A stretch of 64,000 nucleotides of DNA from Gordonia asplenii (GCF_012933505.1 NZ_JABBNB010000002.1:186001-250000); one strand, 5' to 3'; counted from the stretch's first letter, positions 9,166 to 19,229 are shown. The notes: generated by a model not told the origin, from the letters alone. Numbers and translations: made by a program.

Positions 9166-11906
9166 TGACTGCCGACATGTGGGCCGGTTCGCCGGGACTG
9201 ACCGTCTTCCTCGCGCCCGCCGGCGCGGGCGACGGCGTCTACGCCGCACTGTCGGACCTGTCCGCGGCCGGTCTCGTCGGACCGTTCGCGTGGGTGGGTT
9301 CGGAGGCCGAGCACGCGGTGAACTCGGTGATCTACGTCGACGGCGGCCGCGCCGTCGACGTCGCCCTGCCCGACCTCGTGTCGTCGCGGCAGACGGCGGT
9401 GTTGCGTGTCGTCACCTTGGTGCCGGTGCCGTCGTCGGTGCTGGACAAGGGGATCGGGCAACTGTCGATCAACGCGACCGCCCGCGCCGCCGAACTGCTC
9501 GCCTCCACCACCGGCGCCCAGCGCGTGGTGCGGATCCGCTGCCTGCTCGCGCGGGGCGGCGGCATCGCCGGCGACACCTCGACGCTCGCGATCGACGGCT
9601 GGCACAACATCGTGATCTCACCGGAGGACGCCCGCGGCCCCGACTTCGGGCGGGTACAGCTGCCGCCGAATCCGTCCGACGCCGACGCCGGGCGGTTCGC
9701 CGCACCGGTGATCGCCGGACTCACCGGGCTGTGGAGTCAGGTGAACCATGCGCCGCTGGACAACGCGCCGGTGCTGCCCGGACAGGTGGTGCGCCTGGCC
9801 CGCTCGTTCTATCGCAAGCTGGAGACCGGCGACGTCGAGGCCGCGCTACGCGCCGAGGTGCTCACCCAGAACGGGACCCTGCCGCTGCCGAGCGATCAGC
9901 GCTCACAGGTGATCTACGTCAACGACGTCGGGCTCGCCACCGCCACGATGGCCGATTCGCTATGGCGCAAGCACGCTGCGGTGCTGCGCGGTCCGCGCCT
10001 GCCCTACGACGTCTCCGCGCCCGAACGCGTCGGTGCGTGGGCGGTGCTGAAGATGTTCTTCGGCTTCCTGTGGGCGTCGATCCGCAACGCGCCCGGTGCC
10101 TGGTACCGCAAGGTCGCCGACGGGGTTGCCGGCAGCATCGCGCTGAGCGTGCAGAACGCCGTCTTCACCGGCGCGCCGGCCGCCTACGAGGTGGTGGTGC
10201 GCGGCCGGACCGCGAACGGCGTGCTCGCCGGCTGGGCCGACATCGGCGCGGCGTCGGGCCAGCTCGCCGGGGCGCTGGACCAGACCGAGAACATCCACGA
10301 CGGGGGTGCGGACCTGTCGGGCGTGTGGCAGGACTACACCCGCGCCACCCTCACTCTCGCCGACGCCGGAATGCGCACCTCGGACCTGCCGCCGATCCAG
10401 GTGGGTTCCGCGCGGGGCATCATCGGCGCCGCCGACGATCTGGTCCCCGGACCGTCGAGCCGGTTCACCGCGATTCCGGGCGTGATCGCCGCGGCCGTGC
10501 AGAGCGACGGCGTCGACGCCACCGACCCGCTCGGCATTCGTGAACTGCGCCAACGCCTTTCCGAAGTCGAGCGCACCCCGGATCAGGGGTTGGCGGCCCG
10601 CGCCGTGCTCACCGACCTCAACGAGTGGGAGCGGCGGACGTCGCGCAGCTTCGGCGCCGCGGTCGGCGGTCGGCTGGCGGGTGCCTTCTTCAGTTCCTAC
10701 GGCGAGGTTCAGCAACTCCTGGAACGGTTGCGCACCGCACAGCAGCCGCCGGAGGCACACAGCTCGAACATGAAGCTGGCCCGCGCCATTCAGCTCACCC
10801 TGGTGGTCCTGCTGCTGGTCACCGGGTTGTTCGCCTACCTCGCGATCGCAGGCAAGGTCGCGTGGTGGATCGCCCTGATCGTCGTGCTGGTGATGTTCGT
10901 CATCTGGTTCGTCGCGTTCGCCTTCGTCTTCATTGCATCACAGCGCACCATGTTCGCGATGCTGCACCAAAGACGTGCGGCGATAAGCGAATTCGAGACC
11001 GACAAGCAGAATCTGCGGACCGCGTTGCGCGATCTGCGCCGACTGTCGCAGGCCTACGGACAGTTTCTGTCGTGGAGCCGCGTGCTCGGCAGCTTCCTCG
11101 CGGCGCCGCTCGGTCCGGACAACTTCCGGCCGACCCGGTCGCTGCAGGTCTCCTGGGGCCTGCCGATGTCGACCGGCGTCGGCTCTGCTCAGCCGGCCGC
11201 CGCCGACGTCGCCGATGCGGCCGGGTATCTGCGCCGTGAACTGTTCCACCTCGGCTGGCTCAGTTCGTCCTGGGACAACCTGGTGGTGTCGTCGATTCCG
11301 CCGGTCCCGGGCAGTCGCAGCACCGGCGCCGAGGCGTCACCGGTGTGGGGCGACCGCGGGCGGGGGACCGGGTCGTCCCTGGACCGTTGGTCGAACGATC
11401 TGTTCGCGGGGGTGATCACCTCCACGGGTGCCGAACTCGTGTGGCAGCGCGCCGTCGCCAGCCTCGGCGGATCGATGTCGGAGCTGGTGCCCCGACTCGT
11501 CGGATCGGTGAAAGTGGCCGGCGGACCGGTGGTTTCGCTGCCGGAGTTCGTCGTCGGCATCGACCGCGACGTGCCCCCGGCGGGCACCTTCGATCGGTCC
11601 CTGCTCACCGACCTCGCGGTCACCGGCTCGGCCGCCGACGTCGCCGTCGACATCCGCAGCCGCGCACTGACCGGCCTCGGCCGGGTATGCGTTGCCACCC
11701 AGCTCAGCGACGCGATGCCGCTCGACGCCCTGGTGCGCTCCGACGCGCGCACCGACGTCGGCTGGTCGGCGGCCAATCCGGTGGCTCCCGACGCCGCGGG
11801 ACCGGTAGGCGACCGCACGCCGGGACAGTCGCCGCCGTCGTCGTCGAATCCCGACGACGCCGATCCGTTCCGTGCCCCGGACCTGGGCGCGGGGTTCGGG
11901 TTCTAG
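9165..11906 (+). CDS. Large operon-specific protein with two central TM helices
   Basis: 913 aa, no family recognised with confidence. About 540 residues precede two adjacent TM helices (LTLVVLLLVTGLFAYLAIAG and IALIVVLVMFVIWFVAFAFV, roughly residues 544-590). A short coiled-coil-like segment follows (QRRAAISEFETDKQNLRTAL), then a soluble C-terminal region ending in DPFRAPD. It starts inside the tubulin gene's stop codon, and the two products look like partners: one soluble GTPase-like and one membrane-bound. It could anchor the tubulin-like protein at the membrane; this rests on position only. Confidence 0.75.
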   Translation: MTADMWAGSPGLTVFLAPAGAGDGVYAALSDLSAAGLVGPFAWVGSEAEHAVNSVIYVDGGRAVDVALPDLVSSRQTAVLRVVTLVPVPSSVLDKGIGQLSINATARAAELLASTTGAQRVVRIRCLLARGGGIAGDTSTLAIDGWHNIVISPEDARGPDFGRVQLPPNPSDADAGRFAAPVIAGLTGLWSQVNHAPLDNAPVLPGQVVRLARSFYRKLETGDVEAALRAEVLTQNGTLPLPSDQRSQVIYVNDVGLATATMADSLWRKHAAVLRGPRLPYDVSAPERVGAWAVLKMFFGFLWASIRNAPGAWYRKVADGVAGSIALSVQNAVFTGAPAAYEVVVRGRTANGVLAGWADIGAASGQLAGALDQTENIHDGGADLSGVWQDYTRATLTLADAGMRTSDLPPIQVGSARGIIGAADDLVPGPSSRFTAIPGVIAAAVQSDGVDATDPLGIRELRQRLSEVERTPDQGLAARAVLTDLNEWERRTSRSFGAAVGGRLAGAFFSSYGEVQQLLERLRTAQQPPEAHSSNMKLARAIQLTLVVLLLVTGLFAYLAIAGKVAWWIALIVVLVMFVIWFVAFAFVFIASQRTMFAMLHQRRAAISEFETDKQNLRTALRDLRRLSQAYGQFLSWSRVLGSFLAAPLGPDNFRPTRSLQVSWGLPMSTGVGSAQPAAADVADAAGYLRRELFHLGWLSSSWDNLVVSSIPPVPGSRSTGAEASPVWGDRGRGTGSSLDRWSNDLFAGVITSTGAELVWQRAVASLGGSMSELVPRLVGSVKVAGGPVVSLPEFVVGIDRDVPPAGTFDRSLLTDLAVTGSAADVAVDIRSRALTGLGRVCVATQLSDAMPLDALVRSDARTDVGWSAANPVAPDAAGPVGDRTPGQSPPSSSNPDDADPFRAPDLGAGFGF

Positions 11907-11909
11907 CGC

Positions 11910-14303
11910 ATGGCCACCGCAGAGGATCTCCTCGCCGCGCTGACACTGTGGGCGGGCGAGCAGCACCGTCCGGTGCCCGACGCCGAGCAGTTGGTCCGGA
12001 TCTCCCGCGAGCCCGACAACTGGTCGTCGGGTACCGTGCCCGACGTCGTCGCGGTGTGGACCCCGACCATCGAATACCTCTTACGTCAGGTGCGGCTCGG
12101 GGTATTGGCGCCGGTCGCGGCCGCGCAACTGCCCGACAGTTTGCGCAGACCCGTTCGAGAGCCGCAGGCAACTAACCCCGCGCCGGCATCAGTCGTGCCG
12201 GAAGCCGCCCTGCCGCAACCAGATCCAGAACCGGAGCCGGAGCCGGCGGGGCAGCGGACGAAGGTTGCGACGAGACCGGGCGTGGACGCCGACCCGGACA
12301 ACCGGGCCGCGGTGGTCGCCGCGCTCATCGAATGGCGGGGCCGCCAGATCGCCGACGGCGTCCAGGGCGCCGACGCGATCAAGGACGTCACCCTGCGCAA
12401 CCTGGTGAAATACCGGCAGACCAGCGAAGAACAGATCCGGATGAAGCTGCCCGGATCAGCCGCCGGACTCGCCGGGGATCTGGCCCGCGTCTTCGCCGAG
12501 CTGGGTGTCGGAGGACAGCCCGTCACGGCGCCCGCGCCGGTCCACCAGGCGCCCCAGCACTCCGCGACGCCCACGCCGGTGGTGTTGAGCGGGACCAATC
12601 CGCTGCCCGATCCGACGCCGGGGCCGACCGTCGATCCGAACCGGCTCGATCTGACCCACAACGACTTCGTCGCCTACGACTTCTCGCCCGCCGAGGTGAG
12701 TCCGGGCGGCATCGGCATCACCGCCGCCCCCGACGGCGTCGCGCTGAGCTGGGATCCGTGGCCGATCGCGCCGGGGCAGACGGTCATCTACCGCGTGGTG
12801 TCCGGCGACGACTCGCCACCGTACAAACCCGAAGCGGGCGATCTCGTCACGGTGACGACCGCACGCGGGTGCACCGACGGCCGGTTCCTGGTGTCGGCGG
12901 TGCGCGCCTATCAGGTGTGGGTGCACGTCGGCCCCGACGTCGCGGCCGCCCGCATGACACAGCCGGTGATGTGGGCGCAGGGTTCGGAGATCAGCCCCGT
13001 CGACAATATGACCCTCACCGAGGACGAGGGCCGGGTCATCGGGCAGTGGTCGGTGTTCCCGGGAACGAAAGCCGTTCGCGTGTACCGCATTCCGCTCGAA
13101 GGCGGCGGCACGCCCGGCGACGATCCGCAGTATCAGATCGCCGTCGGCGACGCCAACCTCACCGGCTTCGTCGACGCCGACGTTCCGCGTGGCCGCCGCT
13201 ACCTGTACCGCGCGCTGGCCGAGGTGGAGGTCAACGGGTCGAGGCGGCTGTCGCGGCGCACCCAGCAGGAGATCCTCGTCTCGGTGCGGCTCACGCCCGT
13301 CGCGGACCTCGCGATCACCATCAGCGACGCCGATGCTCAGTTCGATCTGAAATGGTCGACGCCGGACACCGGCATCGTGCACATCTATCGGTTCAACAAG
13401 CAGCCGACGGCGGGCCTCGAGCGGGAGGATCTCGACGCCGCGGCGCTCGAACTGCAGGGATTCAGCGAGGCGACCCGCATCAAGCAGCCGATCAGCGCGC
13501 TCGACGAGACGACCTCGCAGATGCTCGGCGTCCCGTGGCCGCAGGGCTGGGATCGCGCCTATCTGACGCCGGTGACGGTGTCCGGCGGACGCGTGCGCAT
13601 CGGCACGACCCGCGTGCAGGCGCGACCGCTTCCGCCGGTCCAGGCGCCCCGGCTGATCGAGCGGTTCCACACCGAACTGATCACCTTCGGCTGGCCGTCG
13701 GGCGCGGCGAGCGTATTCGCCTACATCGGTTACGGCAATGCCACCGTCGAGCAGAACACGTCCGGGGCGCCGTTCGCCGAGGTCAGTTTCAGCGCGCATC
13801 AGCGCGACGGCGCACTCACCTTCCCGCGCCCGCTGCCGGCCACCGGCTGCACGATCTACCTGGTGCCCGTCGCCTATTCGGCGGGCCACGAAATCCGCGG
13901 CGACGTCACGACCCTGGAGTACCCGGGCCTGGCCCGGCTGGACTACACCTTCGTCGCGATCAACGCCCGCCCCGGTCAACTCCTGGTCCGGCTGTACCTC
14001 AAGGCGGAGTCCGACATCGACGACCCACCGGCCTTCGTCCTGGTGCACAACCCGGACCGCCTCCCGCTCGACGCCGCCGACGGCCGCAACCTGAGCTTCC
14101 TCAATCAGGGATTCAGCGTGCCGCACTGCCAGCTCGACCGGATCGGGCGCGGCGTGAACACCACCGACTGGACGGTCGACCTGACCGGCGTCGAAGGGTT
14201 CCTGCGACTGTTCGTCAGCGACAATCGGCGCACCCGCCGAATCGCCCTGCTGGATCCGAAGATGGATCTGCTGTGGCTGCCGCCCGCGCAGCAGGGGTAT
14301 TGA
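11910..14303 (+). CDS. Multidomain protein with helical (HRDC-like) and fibronectin III-like repeats
   Basis: 797 aa, soluble. Residues 1-75 form a helical domain. After a Pro/Glu linker, a second helical block (ALIEWRGRQIADGV, then IKDVTLRNLVKYRQTSEEQI) has the spacing of an HRDC-like domain. From about residue 265 there are at least three beta modules with FN3-like strands (VALSWDPWPI, RVIGQWSVFPG, FDLKWSTPDTG), each followed by an aromatic-rich strand such as KAVRVYRIPL or IVHIYRFN. No catalytic motif is visible; it looks like a scaffold. The start is 3 nt after the previous stop. The HRDC and FN3 assignments are from pattern only. Confidence 0.7.
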   Translation: MATAEDLLAALTLWAGEQHRPVPDAEQLVRISREPDNWSSGTVPDVVAVWTPTIEYLLRQVRLGVLAPVAAAQLPDSLRRPVREPQATNPAPASVVPEAALPQPDPEPEPEPAGQRTKVATRPGVDADPDNRAAVVAALIEWRGRQIADGVQGADAIKDVTLRNLVKYRQTSEEQIRMKLPGSAAGLAGDLARVFAELGVGGQPVTAPAPVHQAPQHSATPTPVVLSGTNPLPDPTPGPTVDPNRLDLTHNDFVAYDFSPAEVSPGGIGITAAPDGVALSWDPWPIAPGQTVIYRVVSGDDSPPYKPEAGDLVTVTTARGCTDGRFLVSAVRAYQVWVHVGPDVAAARMTQPVMWAQGSEISPVDNMTLTEDEGRVIGQWSVFPGTKAVRVYRIPLEGGGTPGDDPQYQIAVGDANLTGFVDADVPRGRRYLYRALAEVEVNGSRRLSRRTQQEILVSVRLTPVADLAITISDADAQFDLKWSTPDTGIVHIYRFNKQPTAGLEREDLDAAALELQGFSEATRIKQPISALDETTSQMLGVPWPQGWDRAYLTPVTVSGGRVRIGTTRVQARPLPPVQAPRLIERFHTELITFGWPSGAASVFAYIGYGNATVEQNTSGAPFAEVSFSAHQRDGALTFPRPLPATGCTIYLVPVAYSAGHEIRGDVTTLEYPGLARLDYTFVAINARPGQLLVRLYLKAESDIDDPPAFVLVHNPDRLPLDAADGRNLSFLNQGFSVPHCQLDRIGRGVNTTDWTVDLTGVEGFLRLFVSDNRRTRRIALLDPKMDLLWLPPAQQGY

Positions 14304-14304
14304 C

Positions 14305-16959
14305 ATGGCCGCACCGCGCAGCATCCTGCTCGACAAGGCGACCACGGCCCGTTACGCGCAACTGACCTACACCTCCTACGACGACGGCTCCGGACGCGGC
14401 GGCTGGCAGGTCAAGCAGGAGACCGGCGGTCTCGACGCCGTCGAGCAGCAGAGTCTCACCGCCCGGATCCTGACCCGCTTCGATCTGCTGCCGGTCATGC
14501 CCGACTTCCCGACGCCGGAGCAGACCGCCGCCCGCCCGGCCCGGCTCAGCTATGCTCCGCTGCCCGCTGCGGGCGCCGGTCATGCCGCGTACTGGCACAC
14601 CGTCGACGCCGGGCGCGATGCGTCGGGCCGGCCCGGCAACGTGTTCGCGCACGTGGTCCTCGACCGCGACGTCGCCGCGCCCAGCCCGGTGCGCCCCGTC
14701 GAACTGTGGCGCTCGCCCGGCTGGCTGCGGCCCTACGGCGTGCCCGACGTCGCCGCGGCCCAGCTGACCAGCGCTTATCCGCCGCCCGCCAATCCGGCGA
14801 TGTCGATGGCTGCGTCGGTGGAATTCCTATTGGCCCATCACGTCGACCGACAGTCGGTGTTCCGGGTGATGCTCGACGCGGTCGCTGCCGCGCTGGCAGG
14901 CGGGCCGGCGCTCGCGCTGCTCGTCGACGACCACGACGAGGCCGCCGCGTGGATCGCCGCGATCAGCCACTTCATGTCGCCCGCCGCCGCGCAGCGGTTC
15001 GCCTTCAGCACGCACGATGCGCCGGAGGCCGCCCTCGCCGGCGTCGAAGCCGGATTGCAGGTGATCGTGGTGCCGCGCTCGCGCATACCGGAGAAATGGG
15101 AGCTGCCCGGAGCCGTCATCGTCGACGCCGCCGAGCAACCGAATCTCGGCGACCTCACCTCGGGTATCGCTCATCGAGTGGCACGCGGTGCCATTCCGGT
15201 GACCCCGTGGTCGGCGCTGGCCGAAGGCGTGCTCGCCGACGACGAGATCGCGACCGCGGTCCTCGCCAGGCAGGACGAGATCGCTCGCGAACTCGGCGAC
15301 ACCGGGACCTCGCCCGCCTGGTCGCTGGCGATCGCGGTGACGCGCCATCCCGACCTGGCCGAGTTCGCGGCCGAGGCGCAACGCGTGATCGCCGACGGCG
15401 GATCGTCCATCGTCGGCGACGTCGCGTGGGCGAAAGAGCTGGTGGCTCAGGCCCAAGCACGGTTCCCGATGACGGTGGGACAGGTGCTGGCACGGCTGGT
15501 GAGTGCGGCCGAACGTGGCGAGGACACCTCGGGCGTCGCGCATCGTCTGCTGCACGCCGTTCTCGCCGAACCCGATTGGCTGTCGTCGACGGCAGTGTCC
15601 GGCGTGCCGGTGGTGAGTTCGCTGGCACTGAGTGCCGACGACGTCCAGCGGCTCGTGGCACTGAGTGCAACACTGCGGGCCGACGCGGCGATCGATACCG
15701 GCCAGGCCGTCGTCGCCGCGCTGCGGCTAGCCGAGCTGCTCGACCGACTCGTCTTCGACTCCTACACCAGGGTGCGCGCCGAATTGCTGGCGACGGTCAA
15801 CGCCGGCGGCGTCGAATTCCTGTGGACCACCCCGCAGTGGGTGGAGTCGGGCGGGCTGAACGCCTTGGCGACCCAGGTGCGGGCGACGTTCATCCGGCCG
15901 TTCGTCGCGCAGGAGTCGCCGACGCGCGTCGCGACGCTGCGTCCGCAGGTCGTCAAGTGGCTCTACGACGTCGAAGTGGCCGGCGGCGTGCGGTTCGAAC
16001 TGCCCGCCAATCCCACCGAGGCCGATTCATTCCTGTTCCCCCTCGCGGTGCGCACCGTGCTGTCGGCGCGCGAGTACGCGATTCCCGTCCCGATGCGTCA
16101 GGACTATGTGCTCGACGCGGTGAAGCTGGCCGTCGACGATCCGCATTTCGACGATGCGAGCTGCCGCGACCTGGTCTCCGACCTGGTCGCCCTGCAGGTT
16201 CCCGACGCGAGCGAATTGATCGCGCTCTCGACCGAATACCCACGGCGGGTGTCGCCGCTGGTGCTGGCGACCGTCGTCTACCGGGGCCCACGCGATGACA
16301 CCGTGATGCGCAAGGTCGTCGACTCCGACGATGCCGATCCCGCGCTGGTCGCCGCGGCTACTCTGCGCGGCTGGCACGGCAGCGGTCTGCTTCCGCCGCG
16401 CGAGGAGTGGGCGCACGACGTCGAGACGCTCGCCGCCGGTGACGACCACTCCTGGCTCGGCGATGCGGCGCCCGATCTGGTCGCCATGCTCGCGGCCGGG
16501 TCCGTGGTCGCCGCGCAGGACGATCGCAGCGCCGCCACCGGATTCACCGGCGCGTTGGCCGCGCGGTTGCCCGCGCTCACCTCATCGATCGCCGAGCTGA
16601 TTCGCGGTGCCCTGCGGGGTGGCCAGCTGGACACGAATTGGGTTGCGGCACAATCATTCCTGCGTCAACTTCGACTGTCGGCGACGACGACGCCGCTCGA
16701 CGATCCGGCGTTCGGCGGCTGGCGGTGGGACGAGGCCCTGCTGCGCGAGGCGATCGCCGCCGGAACTTATCGAGGGCCGCGCAGCGCCGTCGAATTGCGT
16801 GACTGCACCTGGCCGACGGTCGCCGCGGCGTCGGCCGACACCGCGGAACGCTTCTTCGCCGGCTACCGGGACGCGGCGCACGCCTGGCTGGCCGGGCTGG
16901 GACTCGCCGCCGACCACGAGGGGTGGGGGAATCGGCTGTGGAACCGAGACGAGCCCTGA
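14305..16959 (+). CDS. GTPase-associated protein 1 (GAP1-N2/GAP1-M type)
   Basis: 884 aa. The N-terminal part (YAQLTYTSYDDGSGRGGWQV, then YWHTVDAGRDASGRPGNVFA and HVVLD) matches the GAP1-N2 family as I know it. The next section (FLLAHHVDRQSVFRVMLDAV, then ALLVDDHDEAAAWIAAIS) fits the middle GAP1-M domain. These families were defined computationally beside small GTPases in predicted NTP-dependent conflict systems; the name reflects genomic association, not proven GTPase-activating activity. The C-terminal half is helical and repetitive. It starts 1 nt after the preceding stop. The GTPase at 18075 is the natural partner. Confidence 0.8.
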   Translation: MAAPRSILLDKATTARYAQLTYTSYDDGSGRGGWQVKQETGGLDAVEQQSLTARILTRFDLLPVMPDFPTPEQTAARPARLSYAPLPAAGAGHAAYWHTVDAGRDASGRPGNVFAHVVLDRDVAAPSPVRPVELWRSPGWLRPYGVPDVAAAQLTSAYPPPANPAMSMAASVEFLLAHHVDRQSVFRVMLDAVAAALAGGPALALLVDDHDEAAAWIAAISHFMSPAAAQRFAFSTHDAPEAALAGVEAGLQVIVVPRSRIPEKWELPGAVIVDAAEQPNLGDLTSGIAHRVARGAIPVTPWSALAEGVLADDEIATAVLARQDEIARELGDTGTSPAWSLAIAVTRHPDLAEFAAEAQRVIADGGSSIVGDVAWAKELVAQAQARFPMTVGQVLARLVSAAERGEDTSGVAHRLLHAVLAEPDWLSSTAVSGVPVVSSLALSADDVQRLVALSATLRADAAIDTGQAVVAALRLAELLDRLVFDSYTRVRAELLATVNAGGVEFLWTTPQWVESGGLNALATQVRATFIRPFVAQESPTRVATLRPQVVKWLYDVEVAGGVRFELPANPTEADSFLFPLAVRTVLSAREYAIPVPMRQDYVLDAVKLAVDDPHFDDASCRDLVSDLVALQVPDASELIALSTEYPRRVSPLVLATVVYRGPRDDTVMRKVVDSDDADPALVAAATLRGWHGSGLLPPREEWAHDVETLAAGDDHSWLGDAAPDLVAMLAAGSVVAAQDDRSAATGFTGALAARLPALTSSIAELIRGALRGGQLDTNWVAAQSFLRQLRLSATTTPLDDPAFGGWRWDEALLREAIAAGTYRGPRSAVELRDCTWPTVAAASADTAERFFAGYRDAAHAWLAGLGLAADHEGWGNRLWNRDEP

Positions 16960-17016
16960 TGACCGTGACGTTCACCGAGCGCGTGACTTTCACGCCGAAC
17001 AACCGAGGAGACCAGC

Positions 17017-18078
17017 GTGGCCACCTACATCCTTGACGGCAAGGCGTCGGCGAGTCTGCCGCGTCGACCGCTGACGGTCACCATGTCGACGTCGGGCAGC
17101 AGTGGCACGGTCAGCGCCCGGTTGGCGGCACGCCGGCCGGGCGGCACCGACGAACCGACGGCCATCGTGCACTCCGCGGCGATGGTGATCCTGCCGCGCG
17201 TCGACGGCGAGGTGATCGTCGTGGCCGTGCCCGACGCCGGGCGCTCGCGCTTCGACGACGGCACCGTCTTACACGTGTCCATCGGGCCGGACACCGGCGT
17301 CGGCTACGACGTCGACGTCGCGCAACTGACCCCGCGCGACGTGTCCGGGCTCAGCTTCATCGAATTGGCCACCGTCGCGCCGGCCGGTGCGGACACGCTG
17401 CTGGTCACCACCCGCCTCGCCGTGCCCGACGCCCCCCTGCCGCCGCTGGGCGCACAGGCGCGGGTGGCCTGCCGCGGAGTGCTGCGGGTGGACCAGATGC
17501 ACGAGACCGCGACCCGCAACGTCGTGTGCGTCGTCGACACGTCGTTGTCGATGTCGAGCGCGTTCGCGGCGGGCGACGTCGCCGCCGCCGGTGACATCGT
17601 GGCGGGACTCGCCGCGGTGATCTCCGGGCAGACCGGCGTCGACGTCGTGATCGCCGGGCCGAGCGCCGATCGGCGTCGCGTGCAAGGAGCGGAACTGGGC
17701 GCGGCGTGCTGCGCGCCGCCCGCGGCGGGGTTCGGCGTGGGAGTGGATCTGCTCGCCGCGCTGGGCGATCCGGTCGATCCGACCCTCACCGTCGTGATCA
17801 CCGACGACGCCGGTGCGGCGCTGGTGACCCGCGCCATGGAGCGGGCGCGCGCGGGCAGCGGCGACCTGGGGTCGTCGAACGCGGTGGCATCACGCAATCT
17901 CGTTGCGGCTGTGGTGCTTTCGGCGTCGACTGCCGTTCGACGTCGGAGCGGGTTCGTCGGAGCGGTGATCGCGCCCGGCCGCGGTGATCTGCGTGCCGAG
18001 TTGGCCGCCCAGCCTGACCGCGTCCGGGCGATCGTCGCCGACGTGCTCGGCCCGTTCTTCGGTGGGGAGCTGCGATGA
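17017..18078 (+). CDS. Cytosolic von Willebrand factor A domain protein
   Basis: 353 aa without signal peptide. The first ~150 residues are beta-rich (VTMSTSGSSGTVSARLAARR; VIVVAVPDAG), reminiscent of a TerD-like or other beta-sandwich module. The vWA domain starts at VVCVVDTSLSMS with a complete MIDAS DxSxS (D174, S176, S178) and continues to a TVVITDDAG strand. The GTG start at 17017 has a GAGGAG Shine-Dalgarno 7 nt upstream. It is the second vWA gene of the operon, and its end overlaps the GTPase start by 4 nt (ATGA). In tellurite-type stress operons vWA proteins act with TerD proteins, which fits the TerD gene at the operon end. Confidence 0.8.
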   Translation: MATYILDGKASASLPRRPLTVTMSTSGSSGTVSARLAARRPGGTDEPTAIVHSAAMVILPRVDGEVIVVAVPDAGRSRFDDGTVLHVSIGPDTGVGYDVDVAQLTPRDVSGLSFIELATVAPAGADTLLVTTRLAVPDAPLPPLGAQARVACRGVLRVDQMHETATRNVVCVVDTSLSMSSAFAAGDVAAAGDIVAGLAAVISGQTGVDVVIAGPSADRRRVQGAELGAACCAPPAAGFGVGVDLLAALGDPVDPTLTVVITDDAGAALVTRAMERARAGSGDLGSSNAVASRNLVAAVVLSASTAVRRRSGFVGAVIAPGRGDLRAELAAQPDRVRAIVADVLGPFFGGELR

Positions 18079-19229
18079 CCAAGTGCCCGCGCTGCTTCAA
18101 TTTTCTGCCGCCCGACGATTTCGCGTGGGTCGACGTCGCGCCGAGCAGCCAGCAGGTCGATCTGGTGGCGTCGCAGTACGTCGGCCACGACGTGCGCAGC
18201 GGCGATGTCCACACCGGGTCGCGGCCACCCGGGGCCGGGCCCGACTGGACGCCGTTTCCCGCCGGAGCGACCGACCTGGTCGAAGTGTGTCCGACCTGTC
18301 ACTACGAGTTGCCGCCGAACTGGCGGTTCGGGATCGCGACGTGCGTGACGATGGCCGGTGCGCGCTACACCGGCAAGACGGTGTTCATCGCGGTGCTGAT
18401 CAAGCAGCTGCAGAAACACGCCGAGCGCCTGGGCCGAGAGGTGGTGCCCGCCAACGCGATCACCCAGCGTCGCTACCGCGACGAATACGAGCGCCCGCTG
18501 TTCGACGAGCGCGGCATCGTGCAGCCGACGCCGCGAGCGGCGCTCGCCGGCAGTTATCAGCACGAGCCGCTGATCTTCAACCTCGGCCTCTGGGGTGAGG
18601 TGCGGCGGTACCTGGTGATCCGCGACGTCGCCGGTGAGGACATGGAGAGCGCCGACATCGGCGGAACACCCTGGCAGTTCTTCTCCCTCGCCGACGCCGT
18701 GATCTTCCTGTTCGATCCGATGCGCGTCAGCGAGATCGCCGATCAGCTGCGAGATCTGGTGCCGGAGTCGGCGCAGGTGGGCGGCGACCCCCGCGAGGTG
18801 CTCCGCACGGTGATGCGGCTGATCGGCTACGGGAACCCCAAATTGGCTGTGGTCTTGTCGAAATTCGATGCGCTGCAAGCGCTTTCGGAAGTGAGCAGCA
18901 GTCGTTGGGGGCGGATGATGTCGCATCCGGGTGCCGCGTTCAACCGTGATCCGGGACTTCTGGGGCAGGCTTACGACGAGCAGGACGGGCTCCTGCTCAA
19001 CGCGGAGGTGCAGAGTCTGCTGCAGCGCCTGGAGGCGGGTCCGCTACTGACCCGGTTGGAGAATTACGTGACCGGCCACACCTATGAGCACCGGTTCTTC
19101 GCGGTGTCGGCGCTGGGGGAGACACCGGAGGGGGAGAAACTCCACCGCAGCGGCATCTCACCGTTCCGGTGCGCGGACCCCATCCGCTGGGTCTTCGCGG
19201 CCGACGGCGTGCTGCAGGACGTCCGCTGA
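18075..19229 (+). CDS. Zinc-ribbon TRAFAC-like GTPase (DO-GTPase type)
   Basis: 384 aa. Paired cysteines C4/C7 (CPRC) and C72/C75 (CPTC) form a split zinc ribbon. The G domain follows directly: Walker A GARYTGKT at 95-102, a G3-type RDVAGED motif, and a G4-like VVLSKFD. The G4 has Ser in place of the usual Asn, so guanine specificity is likely but not certain. The length and the long helical insert between G1 and G3 fit the DO-GTPase families linked with GAP1 proteins. No membrane segment. It overlaps both neighbours (ATGA at 18075, shared base at 19229). It probably acts as the switch of the system. Confidence 0.8.
   Translation: MTKCPRCFNFLPPDDFAWVDVAPSSQQVDLVASQYVGHDVRSGDVHTGSRPPGAGPDWTPFPAGATDLVEVCPTCHYELPPNWRFGIATCVTMAGARYTGKTVFIAVLIKQLQKHAERLGREVVPANAITQRRYRDEYERPLFDERGIVQPTPRAALAGSYQHEPLIFNLGLWGEVRRYLVIRDVAGEDMESADIGGTPWQFFSLADAVIFLFDPMRVSEIADQLRDLVPESAQVGGDPREVLRTVMRLIGYGNPKLAVVLSKFDALQALSEVSSSRWGRMMSHPGAAFNRDPGLLGQAYDEQDGLLLNAEVQSLLQRLEAGPLLTRLENYVTGHTYEHRFFAVSALGETPEGEKLHRSGISPFRCADPIRWVFAADGVLQDVR

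Noticed and set aside
12456..14345. 629-codon minus-strand frame opposite the FN3-like gene
   Set aside because: Composition is typical of antisense frames in high-GC DNA; the plus-strand gene has clear domains and tight operon spacing.
16961..17038. 25-codon frame after the GAP1 gene (MTVTFTERVTFTPNNRGDQR)
   Set aside because: Overlaps the vWA start out of frame and has no Shine-Dalgarno of its own; too short to support.
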